Shown here piece after piece: positions 1 through 7,364 of a DNA stretch of 64,000 bases; within the stretch, counting starts at the first letter, position 1, and each line of letters starts with the position of its first letter. Below the pieces are notes generated by a model that saw nothing but the letters and a program-made list of their open reading frames with translations, searched no databases and was not told the origin of the DNA. The stretch spans positions 1,984,001 through 2,048,000 of the forward strand of contig CAVXXX010000001.1 of the NCBI GenBank assembly GCA_963765935.1. Reading direction: 5' to 3'. The stretch is from JAMXLG01 sp963765935. Lineage in GTDB: Bacteria > Vulcanimicrobiota > Vulcanimicrobiia > Vulcanimicrobiales > Vulcanimicrobiaceae. A program made the position numbers and the translations under genes.

Positions 1-2
1 AA

Positions 3-620
3 GGCGAGCTGATGTGGTTGAAAGTTGACAGCATCATTCGCGAGAAGACGAACAACAAGAAATCGCTCGACACATTCGCCCGTGCGTTCTTCGGTCAAGA
101 AAACACGGGACCAATCGTCAAGACGTACACGCGCGGTGACGTCATCGCCGGTTTGAACGAGATCGTTGCCTACGACTGGGCTGGATTCTTCACGACGTGG
201 GTCGATGATATCGCCGTCCATCCGCCGGACGGTTTCACCGCCGAAGGATGGAAGCTCGTCTACGATGACAAGCCGCAACACTTCGTGGAGAAGTCCAACT
301 TCTGGTATTCGATCGGGATCAACGTCAACAACGGCGATGTAAGCGATGTTCGTTACGGCTCGCCGGCATGGAAGACGGGGCTCGGAATCAACTCCAAGAT
401 CGTTGCGGTAAACGGACGCGCGTACTCCGACGACGGGCTCTTCAATGCAGTCGAGGAATCGAAGGGAACGGCAAAGCCAGTCACGTTACTCGTCAGGCAT
501 ACCGACGACTACCGCACGGTATCCATCGACTATCATGACGGTCCGCGTTACCCACACCTCGAGCGCATCCCCAACACGCCCGACCGCCTAAGCGACGTCG
601 TAAAACCCTACACGAAGTAG
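3..620 (+). CDS. M61-family (glycyl aminopeptidase-like) peptidase, C-terminal part
   Basis: This reading frame is open from the window edge, so the N-terminal part, which would hold the zinc site HExxH, lies outside. An internal ATG at 12 is not the true start. The visible part begins with GELMWLKVDSIIREKT followed by SLDTFARAFFG, the pattern seen near the end of the catalytic domain of M61 peptidases. A PDZ-like domain follows (about 120 to 165 of the visible part; GSPAWKTGLGINSKIVAVNG). M61 enzymes are zinc aminopeptidases, usually exported; catalysis cannot be judged here. It ends 28 bp before the convergent aminotransferase gene, with a hairpin between them. Confidence 0.7.
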   Translation, partial: GELMWLKVDSIIREKTNNKKSLDTFARAFFGQENTGPIVKTYTRGDVIAGLNEIVAYDWAGFFTTWVDDIAVHPPDGFTAEGWKLVYDDKPQHFVEKSNFWYSIGINVNNGDVSDVRYGSPAWKTGLGINSKIVAVNGRAYSDDGLFNAVEESKGTAKPVTLLVRHTDDYRTVSIDYHDGPRYPHLERIPNTPDRLSDVVKPYTK

Positions 621-628
621 CCTCCCCC

Positions 629-657
629 GTCATCCTGAGCGACAGGCTCAGGGTGAC
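629..657. repeat. Palindromic element with 12-bp arms
   Basis: The arms at 629-640 and 646-657 pair over 12 bp, one being a T-G pair, around the loop GACAG. The element lies between two convergent genes and supplies the last codons and stop of the aminotransferase on the minus strand. It could act as a bidirectional terminator, although no clear T-run follows. The 12-bp core GACAGGCTCAGG (641-652) recurs at 61027-61038 inside ligA, which suggests a dispersed repeat family rather than a private terminator. Confidence 0.65.
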
Positions 658-1865
658 AAGGTTGCGAGCGCGTCGCGATATGCGGTCAGCAAGAAGTCGA
701 TCGCGCCGTCTTCGATGATGAGCGGCGGCGCGATGCGCAGCACATACGCGTGTGTGTCCTTTGCTGCGACGCCGCGTTCGAGCAGTGCGTGGCTGAGATC
801 TTTCGCGGGAACGTCGAGTTCAATGCCGATCAGAAGTCCGCGCCCGCGAATGTCGCGGACCTGCGGCGATGTAATCGCTCGCAGGCCTTGCATGAGCTTT
901 GCTCCGGCATACCGTGCGCGAGCGGCAAGATTCTCTTCGACCAAAACGTCGAGTGCCGCAATCGCAACTGCAGAGCCGAGCGGGTTTCCGCCGAACGTGC
1001 TGCCGTGATCGCCCGGTGTAAACAAATTCATGATCGGCGCATTTGCAAGGGCCGCGGAGACAGGATAATATCCGCCTGCAAGCGCTTTGCCGACGACGAG
1101 GATGTCAGGCTTGATACTATCGTAGTCGCATGCAAAGAGATCGCCGGTGCGGCCGAATCCGGTTTGAATCTCGTCGGCGATAAAGAGCACGTTGTGTTCT
1201 TTGCACATTGCCCACGCGCGCTTCAAATATCCCTCGGGCGGGACGACGACGCCGCCTTCACCCTGGATCGGTTCGATGAGAATCGCGCACGTGTCGGGGG
1301 TAATTGCGCGCTCGAGCGCGTCGGCATCGCCGTATGGAACGAGGACAAAGCCGGGCGTAAAGGGGCCGAAGTGCTTGCGATATGACGACTCGCTGCTCGC
1401 GCTAATAATCGCCGTCGTACGGCCGTGGAAATTATTCGTAAAAACGATGATCTCAGCCGCGTTATCGGGGATGCCTTTGACTTCGTATCCCCAGCGGCGC
1501 GCGAGTTTGATCGCCGTTTCCACCGCTTCGGCGCCGGTGTTCATCGGTAGCGCCACGTCGAATCCGCAAAGTGCGGTTAGTTTTTCGAGGAACGGACCCA
1601 TGCGCGTATTGCGCATTGCGCGCGAAGTCAGCGTGACTTTCGATGCCTGCTCGACGAGCGCGGCCTGGATGCGCGGATGGCAATGTCCTTGGTTAACGGC
1701 GGAATACGCACTGATGCAATCGAGATAGCGTTTCCCGTCCGCGTCCCAGAGCCATACGCCGGCGGCGCGCTCCACGACGAGATCGAGTGGTTTATAGTTG
1801 TGCGCACCGTAGCGTTCGTCGAGCTCGATGTACGTATTGGAAAGGCTGGTTTTTTCTACATGCAT
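648..1865 (-). CDS. rocD: Ornithine--oxo-acid aminotransferase
   Basis: This is a class III PLP aminotransferase of 405 residues, the usual length for RocD. It converts ornithine and 2-oxoglutarate to glutamate semialdehyde and glutamate in arginine/ornithine breakdown or proline supply. The N-terminal YGAHNYKPLDLVVERA and the following SAYSAVNQGHCHPRI block are typical of ornithine aminotransferases rather than acetylornithine or GABA enzymes. Other landmarks are NTGAEAVETAIKLARRWGY, the aspartate of IADEIQTGFGRTG and the PLP lysine in VVGKALAGGYYPVSA. It is divergent from the hydrolase at 1999. Its last codons come from the palindromic element at 629-657. The assignment rests on recognised motifs, not an alignment. 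Confidence 0.88.
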   Translation of the reverse strand: MHVEKTSLSNTYIELDERYGAHNYKPLDLVVERAAGVWLWDADGKRYLDCISAYSAVNQGHCHPRIQAALVEQASKVTLTSRAMRNTRMGPFLEKLTALCGFDVALPMNTGAEAVETAIKLARRWGYEVKGIPDNAAEIIVFTNNFHGRTTAIISASSESSYRKHFGPFTPGFVLVPYGDADALERAITPDTCAILIEPIQGEGGVVVPPEGYLKRAWAMCKEHNVLFIADEIQTGFGRTGDLFACDYDSIKPDILVVGKALAGGYYPVSAALANAPIMNLFTPGDHGSTFGGNPLGSAVAIAALDVLVEENLAARARYAGAKLMQGLRAITSPQVRDIRGRGLLIGIELDVPAKDLSHALLERGVAAKDTHAYVLRIAPPLIIEDGAIDFLLTAYRDALATLSP

Positions 1866-1917
1866 GATCCTCTTAGGGGCGCCGAGTGTGTTTACTCCGG
1901 GACGAGGGCCCGCAAAG

Positions 1918-1945
1918 GAACATGGGGGCGCGAACGCCCATGTTC
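1918..1945. repeat. Hairpin in the rocD/hydrolase divergent region
   Basis: GAACATGGG (1918-1926) and CCCATGTTC (1937-1945) form a 9-bp perfect inverted repeat about 50 bp upstream of each of two divergent genes. It could be an operator or a leader hairpin of the hydrolase mRNA. No T-run follows, so it is not a convincing terminator. Confidence 0.35.
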
Positions 1946-1998
1946 TAGGAACACTTGCTCGCTCTCTTAAGGACGCCCGGAAAGCCTACCTTCTCGCC

Positions 1999-2856
1999 AT
2001 GAGTCGCATCTCTGACCATACCCGGGCGACGCTCGACCGCTTGATGGCTCGCGACCGCGAGCATATAAGCGAAGCCGGCCGAACGAAGTTACTGTTACAT
2101 GGCGAGGTCCGTCCGCTCGCGGTCGTCCTCTTCCACGGCCTTTCCGCAAGTCCGACCCAGTTCGTCCGATTCGCGCACGAACTGCATGCGCACGGACACA
2201 ATGTCGTCGTTCCGCGCTTGCCGCGTCACGGTCATCAAAACCGGCTTTCAAGAGCGCTCGCGCATCTTACGGCGGACGATTTGCGTCATTTCGCCGCCCA
2301 AACAGTCGATTTAGCATCCGATCTCGGCGAGCGTGTCGCGATCAGCGGATTTTCGCTCGGCGGACTTCTGACGACGTGGATCGCCGAGCGCTATCCGATC
2401 GAACGCGCCGTCGCGATTGCGCCGTTTTTTGGCATCTCCTGGGTTCCCAACCGCTTCATGGGATCGCTTGCGCGGCTGATGCTCGCACTTCCGAATCGAT
2501 TTCCGTGGTGGGATCCCATTGCACGCGAACGGCAGATGCCGGAGCACGGATACCCTCGCTATGCGACGCACGCGCTTGCGCAATCGTATCTCTTGGCGCG
2601 CGAGGTTATGGCGGATGCCGAGCACGGTATTGCGGCAAACCGCTTGATCTTCGTGACGAACTCCCGCGAGTCGGCGGTGAATAATCGCGCCGTTCGCGTG
2701 CTCGAACGGCGTTTGCGTACCGTCCATCCCGAGCGTCTCGATCACGTCGCGCTCACCGAAGTCCCGTTTTCGCACGACATCATCGAACCGTTGCGCCATC
2801 CGCAAATCGCGGATCGCGTTTTCCCAAGCATTCTCAAACTTATCGAGGGCGAATGA
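1999..2856 (+). CDS. Alpha/beta hydrolase (serine esterase/lipase-like)
   Basis: This is a cytoplasmic alpha/beta hydrolase of 285 residues from the ATG at 1999; an open frame extends further upstream but is not hydrolase-like. An oxyanion-loop HGLSASPTQF lies near residue 40, and the nucleophile elbow GFSLGG carries the catalytic serine. The acid-histidine end is VPFSHDIIEP. A distinctive mid-region, PNRFPWWDP...YPRYATHALAQ, is shared with the hydrolase at 10907, so the two are paralogues. The substrate is unknown. The stop overlaps the start of tag by 4 bp (ATGA), which implies co-translation. Confidence 0.75.
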   Translation: MSRISDHTRATLDRLMARDREHISEAGRTKLLLHGEVRPLAVVLFHGLSASPTQFVRFAHELHAHGHNVVVPRLPRHGHQNRLSRALAHLTADDLRHFAAQTVDLASDLGERVAISGFSLGGLLTTWIAERYPIERAVAIAPFFGISWVPNRFMGSLARLMLALPNRFPWWDPIARERQMPEHGYPRYATHALAQSYLLAREVMADAEHGIAANRLIFVTNSRESAVNNRAVRVLERRLRTVHPERLDHVALTEVPFSHDIIEPLRHPQIADRVFPSILKLIEGE

Positions 2857-3404
2857 AGAAACAACGCTGCACGTGGGCGACGAGCGATCTGATGATTCCC
2901 TATCATGACAACGAATGGGGACGCCCGGTTCACGACGATGCGGTGTTCTTCGAATTTCTCACGCTAGAAGGAGCGCAAGCGGGTTTGAGTTGGGAGACGA
3001 TTCTTCGCAAACGCGAGCGTTACCGTGACGTATTCTACGGATTCGATCCGCAGCGCGTCGCTCGGATGACGGCCACGCGCGTCGAGCGGCTGATGCAAGA
3101 TGAGGGCATCATCCGCAACCGGAGCAAGATCGAATCGACGGTCGGCAACGCAAAACTCTTCCTCGACCTGCAAGACGAGTTTGGTTCATTCGACGCCTAC
3201 GTCTGGCGCTTCGTCGATGGAAAGCCGATCGTGAACCGGCCACGGACGAGCGCCGAGATTCCGGCCGAGTCGCGTGAATCGGAGTTGCTGAGTAAGGACT
3301 TGCGTAAGCGCGGTTTCCGTTTCGTGGGACCAACGATCATGTACGCGTTCATGCAAGCGACGGGGCTCGTTAACGACCACCTTGTAACGTGCGCGTGGCG
3401 CTAG
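2853..3404 (+). CDS. tag: DNA-3-methyladenine glycosylase I
   Basis: Tag excises 3-methyladenine from alkylated DNA to start base-excision repair. The protein is 183 residues, close to the E. coli enzyme. The zinc ligands known in that family are all present: Cys6, His18 (in PYHDNEWGRP), His176 and Cys180 (NDHLVTCAW). The recognition segment FEFLTLEGAQAGLSWETIL is intact. The start codon overlaps the hydrolase stop (ATGA). The 3' end overlaps the convergent LuxR gene by 35 bp, so the two mRNAs would be antisense at their ends. Confidence 0.93.
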   Translation: MKKQRCTWATSDLMIPYHDNEWGRPVHDDAVFFEFLTLEGAQAGLSWETILRKRERYRDVFYGFDPQRVARMTATRVERLMQDEGIIRNRSKIESTVGNAKLFLDLQDEFGSFDAYVWRFVDGKPIVNRPRTSAEIPAESRESELLSKDLRKRGFRFVGPTIMYAFMQATGLVNDHLVTCAWR

Positions 3405-3939
3405 CCCATCCCAAGACCCGTGCAATCATTTCCGTCCGGTTCTTGGCGCCCGTCTTGCGGAGCAACTGTTTGAAGTAGTCTCCAACCGTCGTTTCCGATA
3501 TGATCAGTTCGTGCGCGATTTCCGAAGAGCTGAGCCCGCGAAGAACCAGCGTTAGAACGTCGCGCTCCCGCTTTGTTAGCGAGTACGTCGAGGTGGCATA
3601 TTTGACATCATCACGCCGCGTACGGCTCTCGCAGAAGACGGCGACGTAGGAATTGCTTACGCCGCTCAACCGGCTGATGCGCAACACGATGTCGGGCAGC
3701 GGTTCAACGACGCACTCCGTCGCTCGCTTCGTTTGCCATGTCGCTACCGCATCGAGCACGGCTTCGTGTAAGGGCGACGGCAAGACTTCGATCGGCTCTT
3801 CAGGGTTCTCCGCGAGGCGCAACAGCGTAAGCATCGCCGTCCAATCGGCAAAGACGATTCGCAACGAATCGTCTAATACGATCAGCTTCGGGTTCGAGCG
3901 CAGCGCCATAACGTCGATGCACTTCTCAGTCTCTTTCAC
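3370..3939 (-). CDS. LuxR-type regulator with N-terminal small sensor domain
   Basis: The protein has 189 residues. The C-terminal part (about 120 to 180) is a LuxR/NarL helix-turn-helix: LTKRERDVLTLVLRGLSSSE, then AHELIISETTVGDYFKQLL and a conserved last helix. The N-terminal 100 residues form a small domain (PKLIVLDDSLRIVFADW ... YVAVFCESRTRRDD) also present in the two ORFs upstream. That domain is not a receiver: I see no phospho-acceptor aspartate pattern. Its ATG overlaps the stop of the sensor-only ORF (ATGA), so the genes are probably translated together. It may control the neighbouring pilus operon, but only proximity supports this. Confidence 0.8.
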   Translation of the reverse strand: MKETEKCIDVMALRSNPKLIVLDDSLRIVFADWTAMLTLLRLAENPEEPIEVLPSPLHEAVLDAVATWQTKRATECVVEPLPDIVLRISRLSGVSNSYVAVFCESRTRRDDVKYATSTYSLTKRERDVLTLVLRGLSSSEIAHELIISETTVGDYFKQLLRKTGAKNRTEMIARVLGWASATRTLQGGR

Positions 3940-4232
3940 CGCTCCGCCCTTGCATGAAATTCTTCAAGATAGACGACGATGCAGGTGCGCGATGGACCAC
4001 TGAGGGTAAAGACGCGTGCGGAGAGTGACGGGTTGATCATTGTCAGCATCTCTCCGCGCCATGCCTGTTTCGACCAGCGAAGCGCCGCAGCGTGTACCAG
4101 CGACTCAGCGTTTCCCGGCAGATCCGTTTCCGCGCCGGATGGATGCGCGATGAGCTGCAAATCCTCATCGAACATATAAATCCATCCGAAGTTGCGGCGA
4201 CGGCCGCCCACGTAAAGGCAGGCATCGTCCAT
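3936..4232 (-). CDS. Stand-alone sensor-domain protein, LuxR-neighbour paralogue without HTH
   Basis: This 98-residue ORF lies between the two LuxR genes. Its sequence follows the N-terminal domain of both: WIYMFDEDLQLIAHPS matches IIVLDDEYGVVLAEW and LIVLDDSLRIVFADW; LPGNAESLVHAAALRWSK matches LPDVEGAVRNVVGALTR; CIVVYLEEFHAR matches YVALYVEPSRRRED. It stops where the others continue into the HTH, in frame and with an ATGA overlap onto the next gene. The ATG at 4232 lacks a good ribosome-binding site, and the frame is open further upstream, so the start is uncertain. It may be a dominant-negative partner or a ligand sink, or a split remnant of a third regulator. Confidence 0.6.
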   Translation of the reverse strand: MDDACLYVGGRRRNFGWIYMFDEDLQLIAHPSGAETDLPGNAESLVHAAALRWSKQAWRGEMLTMINPSLSARVFTLSGPSRTCIVVYLEEFHARAER

Positions 4233-4273
4233 AGCTAAGAACGTTAGCAGCGTCGACGCAACTTCGGCGACCC

Positions 4274-4948
4274 CTATTTTGCGGGGATTCGTTCGTTCCA
4301 GTTCAGTACGCGCGCAACCATGTCGGCCCGATTTCTCGCGCTCGTACGGGAGAGCAACTGCTTGAAGTAGTCGCCCACCGTGGTCTCGGAGATACAGAGC
4401 GCGCGGGCAATGTCTTTCGCGCTCTGCCCTTGCAAGACGAATCCAAGCACTTCGATTTGGCGTTGCGTCAATCGAAACCGCTTCGCGGCGCTCGTGAGGT
4501 CCTCGCGCCGGCGGCTCGGCTCGACATAAAGCGCGACGTATTGCTGCGAGCCGCCAAGTACGTTGACTCGAATAGTCAGCGATCCGTTGTAGGTAATTGA
4601 GTTGTCCGCAAGCGGATTCCGGGTCAACGCACCTACCACGTTTCGAACCGCACCTTCCACGTCGGGAAGAAGGCGCGTTGCATAGCGTGCTTCCAGTCCC
4701 AGCTTGCGAAAGATTTCGAATCCCGTATCCCACTCGGCGAGTACGACTCCATACTCGTCGTCGAGCACAATGATCTGCGGCCGAGCTCGTTTCGCGATGA
4801 GGTCCCGTTCGCTAAGACCGGTTTCGGGTTCGCGGGTATCGCAAATAATCAAAGAGCGCCCCCAATAAGACGGCAGCGTATATTGCAACCTACCGACTCC
4901 CCGCTCGGCAGGGTAGTATCTTAGCGCAAAACGGTAGTGAATCCTCAT
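4274..4948 (-). CDS. LuxR-type regulator, first gene of the sensor/HTH cluster
   Basis: The protein has 224 residues from the ATG at 4948. The small sensor domain starts near residue 56 (RPQIIVLDDEYGVVLAEW), and the LuxR HTH occupies the C-terminus (LTQRQIEVLGFVLQGQSAKD, then ISETTVGDYFKQLLSRTSA). The HTH is very close to that of the gene at 3370, so the cluster arose by duplication. The first 50 residues match nothing in the paralogue, and the real start may lie downstream, for example at a TTG. It is divergent from the pilus operon, with 115 bp between starts, a natural position for its regulator. Confidence 0.78.
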   Translation of the reverse strand: MRIHYRFALRYYPAERGVGRLQYTLPSYWGRSLIICDTREPETGLSERDLIAKRARPQIIVLDDEYGVVLAEWDTGFEIFRKLGLEARYATRLLPDVEGAVRNVVGALTRNPLADNSITYNGSLTIRVNVLGGSQQYVALYVEPSRRREDLTSAAKRFRLTQRQIEVLGFVLQGQSAKDIARALCISETTVGDYFKQLLSRTSARNRADMVARVLNWNERIPAK

Positions 4949-5042
4949 TACCGCCGTGGTCTTTTTGCACCACTGGATAGCGATCGAGCGAGATATCCCC
5001 CCGGGAACGAGGATGGCGCAGCAGGGGTCTGGGTGACTAGAG

Positions 5043-5057
5043 TTCCTTAAAAGGAAG
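5043..5057 (+). promoter_or_regulatory. Ribosome-binding site within a small hairpin
   Basis: The strong Shine-Dalgarno AAGGAAG (5051-5057), 6 nt before the ATG at 5064, is preceded by TTCCTT, which can pair with it. A 5-bp stem (5043-5047 with 5052-5056) and a 4-nt loop would hide the ribosome site of the first pilin gene. It could modulate translation, for instance with temperature; the stem is weak and this is inference. Confidence 0.3.
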
Positions 5058-5063
5058 AAATTG

Positions 5064-5654
5064 ATGAAAGCTTATCGCGTTTTCGGCATAGCATGTGGCG
5101 CGGTGCTCGCGCTTGCGCTAACGTCCACTGCCTTTGCCGCACCGGCTAGCACTGCGCGTGCATCGATGCTGTTGGCACGAGCACCGGTCGTGCCTTCGTG
5201 TTCGAGTTTGCCAACCGTGGTTAATTTTTCGTTCGGTCCGTACGATGTGTTCTCACCGAATGGCCAGTTCGCGTCCGGCGGAAACGCTACGATCAATTGC
5301 ACGAAAGGCGCTCAGCCGACGTGGGCGTTCGACAATGGCACATATGGAGTCGGCAGCCAAAAGTGCGGGCCGTTCCACTGCCGCAACATGGGTAATGGAA
5401 GCGGCGCGCTGCTGCAATATGTCGCGGTGGCCTGTTATTCGCCCGCGCAGATCAACGGCTCATCGATGTCGGACCTCGCGCAGTACTGCACGGGGATGGA
5501 TCAGCCCGATGCAACGAACGTTCCCGTACCGGCCGCCAACGGAAAAGGAACCCAGGAAACGGTGAGCTTGTATTTCTACGCGTTCTTGCCGCCGCAGCAA
5601 GATGTTCCGATCGGAACCTACAGCGATAGTTTCATCATGACGTTGAACTACTAA
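5064..5654 (+). CDS. Spore coat U domain pilin, first gene of Csu-like operon
   Basis: This is a secreted protein of 196 residues with a signal peptide (KAYRVFGIACGAVLALALT, cut near AFA-AP). The body has the U-domain pattern of Csu pilins: an early cysteine (VPSCSSLPT), FGPYDVF, the INCTKG motif and the C-terminal pattern VPIGTYSDSFIMTLNY. Csu subunits are immunoglobulin-like folds polymerised by donor-strand exchange on the cell surface. Starting at the ATG 5064 places AAGGAAG at ideal spacing; an in-frame TTG just before it is less likely. It has more cysteines than the third pilin, so extra disulphides are likely. A terminator-like hairpin follows. Confidence 0.8.
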   Translation: MKAYRVFGIACGAVLALALTSTAFAAPASTARASMLLARAPVVPSCSSLPTVVNFSFGPYDVFSPNGQFASGGNATINCTKGAQPTWAFDNGTYGVGSQKCGPFHCRNMGNGSGALLQYVAVACYSPAQINGSSMSDLAQYCTGMDQPDATNVPVPAANGKGTQETVSLYFYAFLPPQQDVPIGTYSDSFIMTLNY

Positions 5655-5684
5655 AGCGACGTTTACGAAAGAATCCCCGCAAAA

Positions 5685-5714
5685 GCGGGATAGGAACGGA
5701 CGCTCCTATCCCGC
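5685..5714 (+). terminator. Hairpin after first pilin gene
   Basis: A perfect 11-bp stem (GCGGGATAGGA at 5685-5695 with its complement at 5704-5714) has an 8-nt loop and is followed shortly by TGTTTTA. It lies between the first and second pilin genes of one operon, so partial termination or mRNA-end protection would raise the first pilin over downstream products. Confidence 0.7.
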
Positions 5715-5785
5715 TACTGTTTTATCGTGAAGTTGCGCGCTGGGGAGCGACGACAGATCACTTTCAACTTCGAAAGGCCATGTAA

Positions 5786-6370
5786 ATGAAGCGAACCGCT
5801 CTTTTTGTCGCGGTGCTTGCGTCGGTCCTCACGTTCACAAGCGTAACGATCGCGAGCGCCGGCACCGGAACCTCCGCGCTCACCGTCGGCACGAGCGTCA
5901 TTTCGAACTGCACCCAAATGCCGTCGAGCGTCACGGGTTCAGTGAACTACGATGTCTTCAACAATAACTGGGCTTCTTCGTTCATGGGTAGTAACAATAT
6001 CAATTGCACGAAGGGCTCCTTTCCGCAGCTTTCATTCAGCGGCGGCAACGGTATCAATGATTGCGGCGGTATCTATGGCGGCAGCAACTATTGCCGTTTC
6101 ATGACCGATGGGAAGGGTAACAACCTCAACTATCTCACGGAGCTCTGCTTCTACCCGATCAGCGTGAACGGCGGTGCGCCGGATCAAAGCAGCGCGTGTT
6201 TACCTATGACCGGCGCTAGCTGGTATGGGAGCACTTCGATTGAGCCGGCAGCTGCAGGTACTGCTTCGTCGGAACAGACGCATTTCTGGTTCTATCTGTT
6301 CACGCCGTCTGGTCAAGATGTGCCGGTTGGATCATACAGCGACACATTTACCATGACGCTGAATTACTAA
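5786..6370 (+). CDS. Spore coat U domain pilin, second gene
   Basis: This secreted pilin-like protein of 194 residues has a signal peptide ending near SVTIASA-GTG. It carries U-domain marks: VISNCTQMPSSV, NYDVFNNNW, the shared INCTKG and the ending VPVGSYSDTFTMTLNY. It has the same architecture as the gene at 5064, including the central cysteine-bearing insertion (DCGGIYGGSNYCRFM versus KCGPFHCRNM). These two are closer to each other than to the third pilin. It is probably a major or alternative shaft subunit. The start ATG has AAAGG upstream. It is followed by a strong terminator. Confidence 0.8.
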   Translation: MKRTALFVAVLASVLTFTSVTIASAGTGTSALTVGTSVISNCTQMPSSVTGSVNYDVFNNNWASSFMGSNNINCTKGSFPQLSFSGGNGINDCGGIYGGSNYCRFMTDGKGNNLNYLTELCFYPISVNGGAPDQSSACLPMTGASWYGSTSIEPAAAGTASSEQTHFWFYLFTPSGQDVPVGSYSDTFTMTLNY

Positions 6371-6391
6371 AGACGTTTCAGCAACGGGAAC

Positions 6392-6422
6392 AAAACGGCG
6401 CGATTGTCCATCGCGCCGTTTT
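6392..6422 (+). terminator. Intrinsic terminator after second pilin gene
   Basis: A 12-bp stem with arms 6392-6403 (AAAACGGCGCGA) and 6411-6422, loop TTGTCCA, runs directly into a T-tract (6419-6424). This is a textbook intrinsic terminator. Either the third pilin has its own promoter in 6425-6547 or expression drops at this point. Confidence 0.85.
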
Positions 6423-6547
6423 TTCCGTTCTGTGAATCCCCCTTGTTCTCGGGATGGCGCCCGCGACTTCACCGTTGATATACATGTCATAGGCCGCCCC
6501 CAGCCGGTCAAGTATTCGTTCACCTAATGTAAGGGAGTCTTTTTACT

Positions 6548-7060
6548 GTGAAAATTCGCGCTAAAGCAGTCGCCGCGTTCGCCGCGGCGCTGATCGCTCT
6601 TCCGGCTGCGGCACTCGCTAGCGGCTCGCAGAGCTCGACGATCACCGTGACCGGATCCGTTATTCCCGACTGCGTTGGTTTCGCCTCAACGAACAAGATC
6701 TCGTTCAACCCGTACGACGTCTTCGCAAACGCGAGTGACGATGCGTCAACCTCCTACGCGATCAACTGCACGAAGGGCTCGTCGCCCAACGTGACCATCG
6801 ATGGCGGAAAGAACTCGAGTAACGGAAACCGCTTCTTGTCGGATGGCAGCGGAAACGCCGCCGGGCTCCTTCAATACAACCTCTTCGAGGATGCCGGTAA
6901 CAGCAACGCGTGGCCGATTGGAACGCCTGTGAACGTTCCGGCAAACGGCAGCGGCGCAACGGAGACCACGACGGTCCTCGTCAGTGGCGTAATCCCGGCC
7001 GGACAAGACGTTGAGGTCGGCACGTACTCCGACTCCTTGACGGTGACCCTGAACTTCTAA
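6548..7060 (+). CDS. Spore coat U domain pilin, third gene
   Basis: This 170-residue secreted pilin starts at GTG with AAGGGAG about 10 nt upstream. The signal peptide ends near AAALA-SGS. It has the shortest U domain of the first three: VTGSVIPDCVGF, FNPYDVFANA, INCTKGSSPNVTID and the ending VEVGTYSDSLTVTLNF. Only two cysteines remain in the mature form, which fits a plain Csu-type shaft subunit. The 177-bp upstream gap follows a strong terminator, so an own promoter is likely. The next ORF starts 2 bp after its stop. Confidence 0.8.
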   Translation: MKIRAKAVAAFAAALIALPAAALASGSQSSTITVTGSVIPDCVGFASTNKISFNPYDVFANASDDASTSYAINCTKGSSPNVTIDGGKNSSNGNRFLSDGSGNAAGLLQYNLFEDAGNSNAWPIGTPVNVPANGSGATETTTVLVSGVIPAGQDVEVGTYSDSLTVTLNF

Positions 7061-7062
7061 CG

Positions 7063-7353
7063 ATGCAGGCGACGCTTCTCGCCTCGTTGATGCTGGCCGC
7101 GGTGCCTTTTGTACCCGCGGCCGGCACTCATTCTCAACACGCGCGCGTGACGAGTTCCGTTGTGGTCATCCATTCGTGTTCGGTATCGGTCTCTGACCAG
7201 CATCGCGTTGAGTTGCGCGGAGATTGTGACGATCGCAATGATCGAGACGACGAGACGAGCGCACGTAGTCTGTTTGTCGGCGATCAGGACAATCGCCCGA
7301 TCTACCGCATCGATCGCGATGACGCGACCGGTGTGACGACGATTCAATTTTGA
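7063..7353 (+). CDS. Small secreted protein of the pilus operon
   Basis: This 96-residue protein has a signal peptide (MQATLLASLMLAAVPFVPAA). The mature part starts TSSVVVIHSCSVSVSDQ, which resembles the first strand and cysteine of the U-domain pilins, and has a second cysteine in GDCDDRNDRDDE. It ends in an alternating strand (GVTTIQF). It may be a much-reduced U-domain subunit or pilus-assembly accessory; I do not recognise a family. It lies 2 bp after the third pilin and a few bases before the chaperone gene, so it belongs to the operon. Confidence 0.55.
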   Translation: MQATLLASLMLAAVPFVPAAGTHSQHARVTSSVVVIHSCSVSVSDQHRVELRGDCDDRNDRDDETSARSLFVGDQDNRPIYRIDRDDATGVTTIQF

Positions 7354-7364
7354 AAGGAAGCCTC

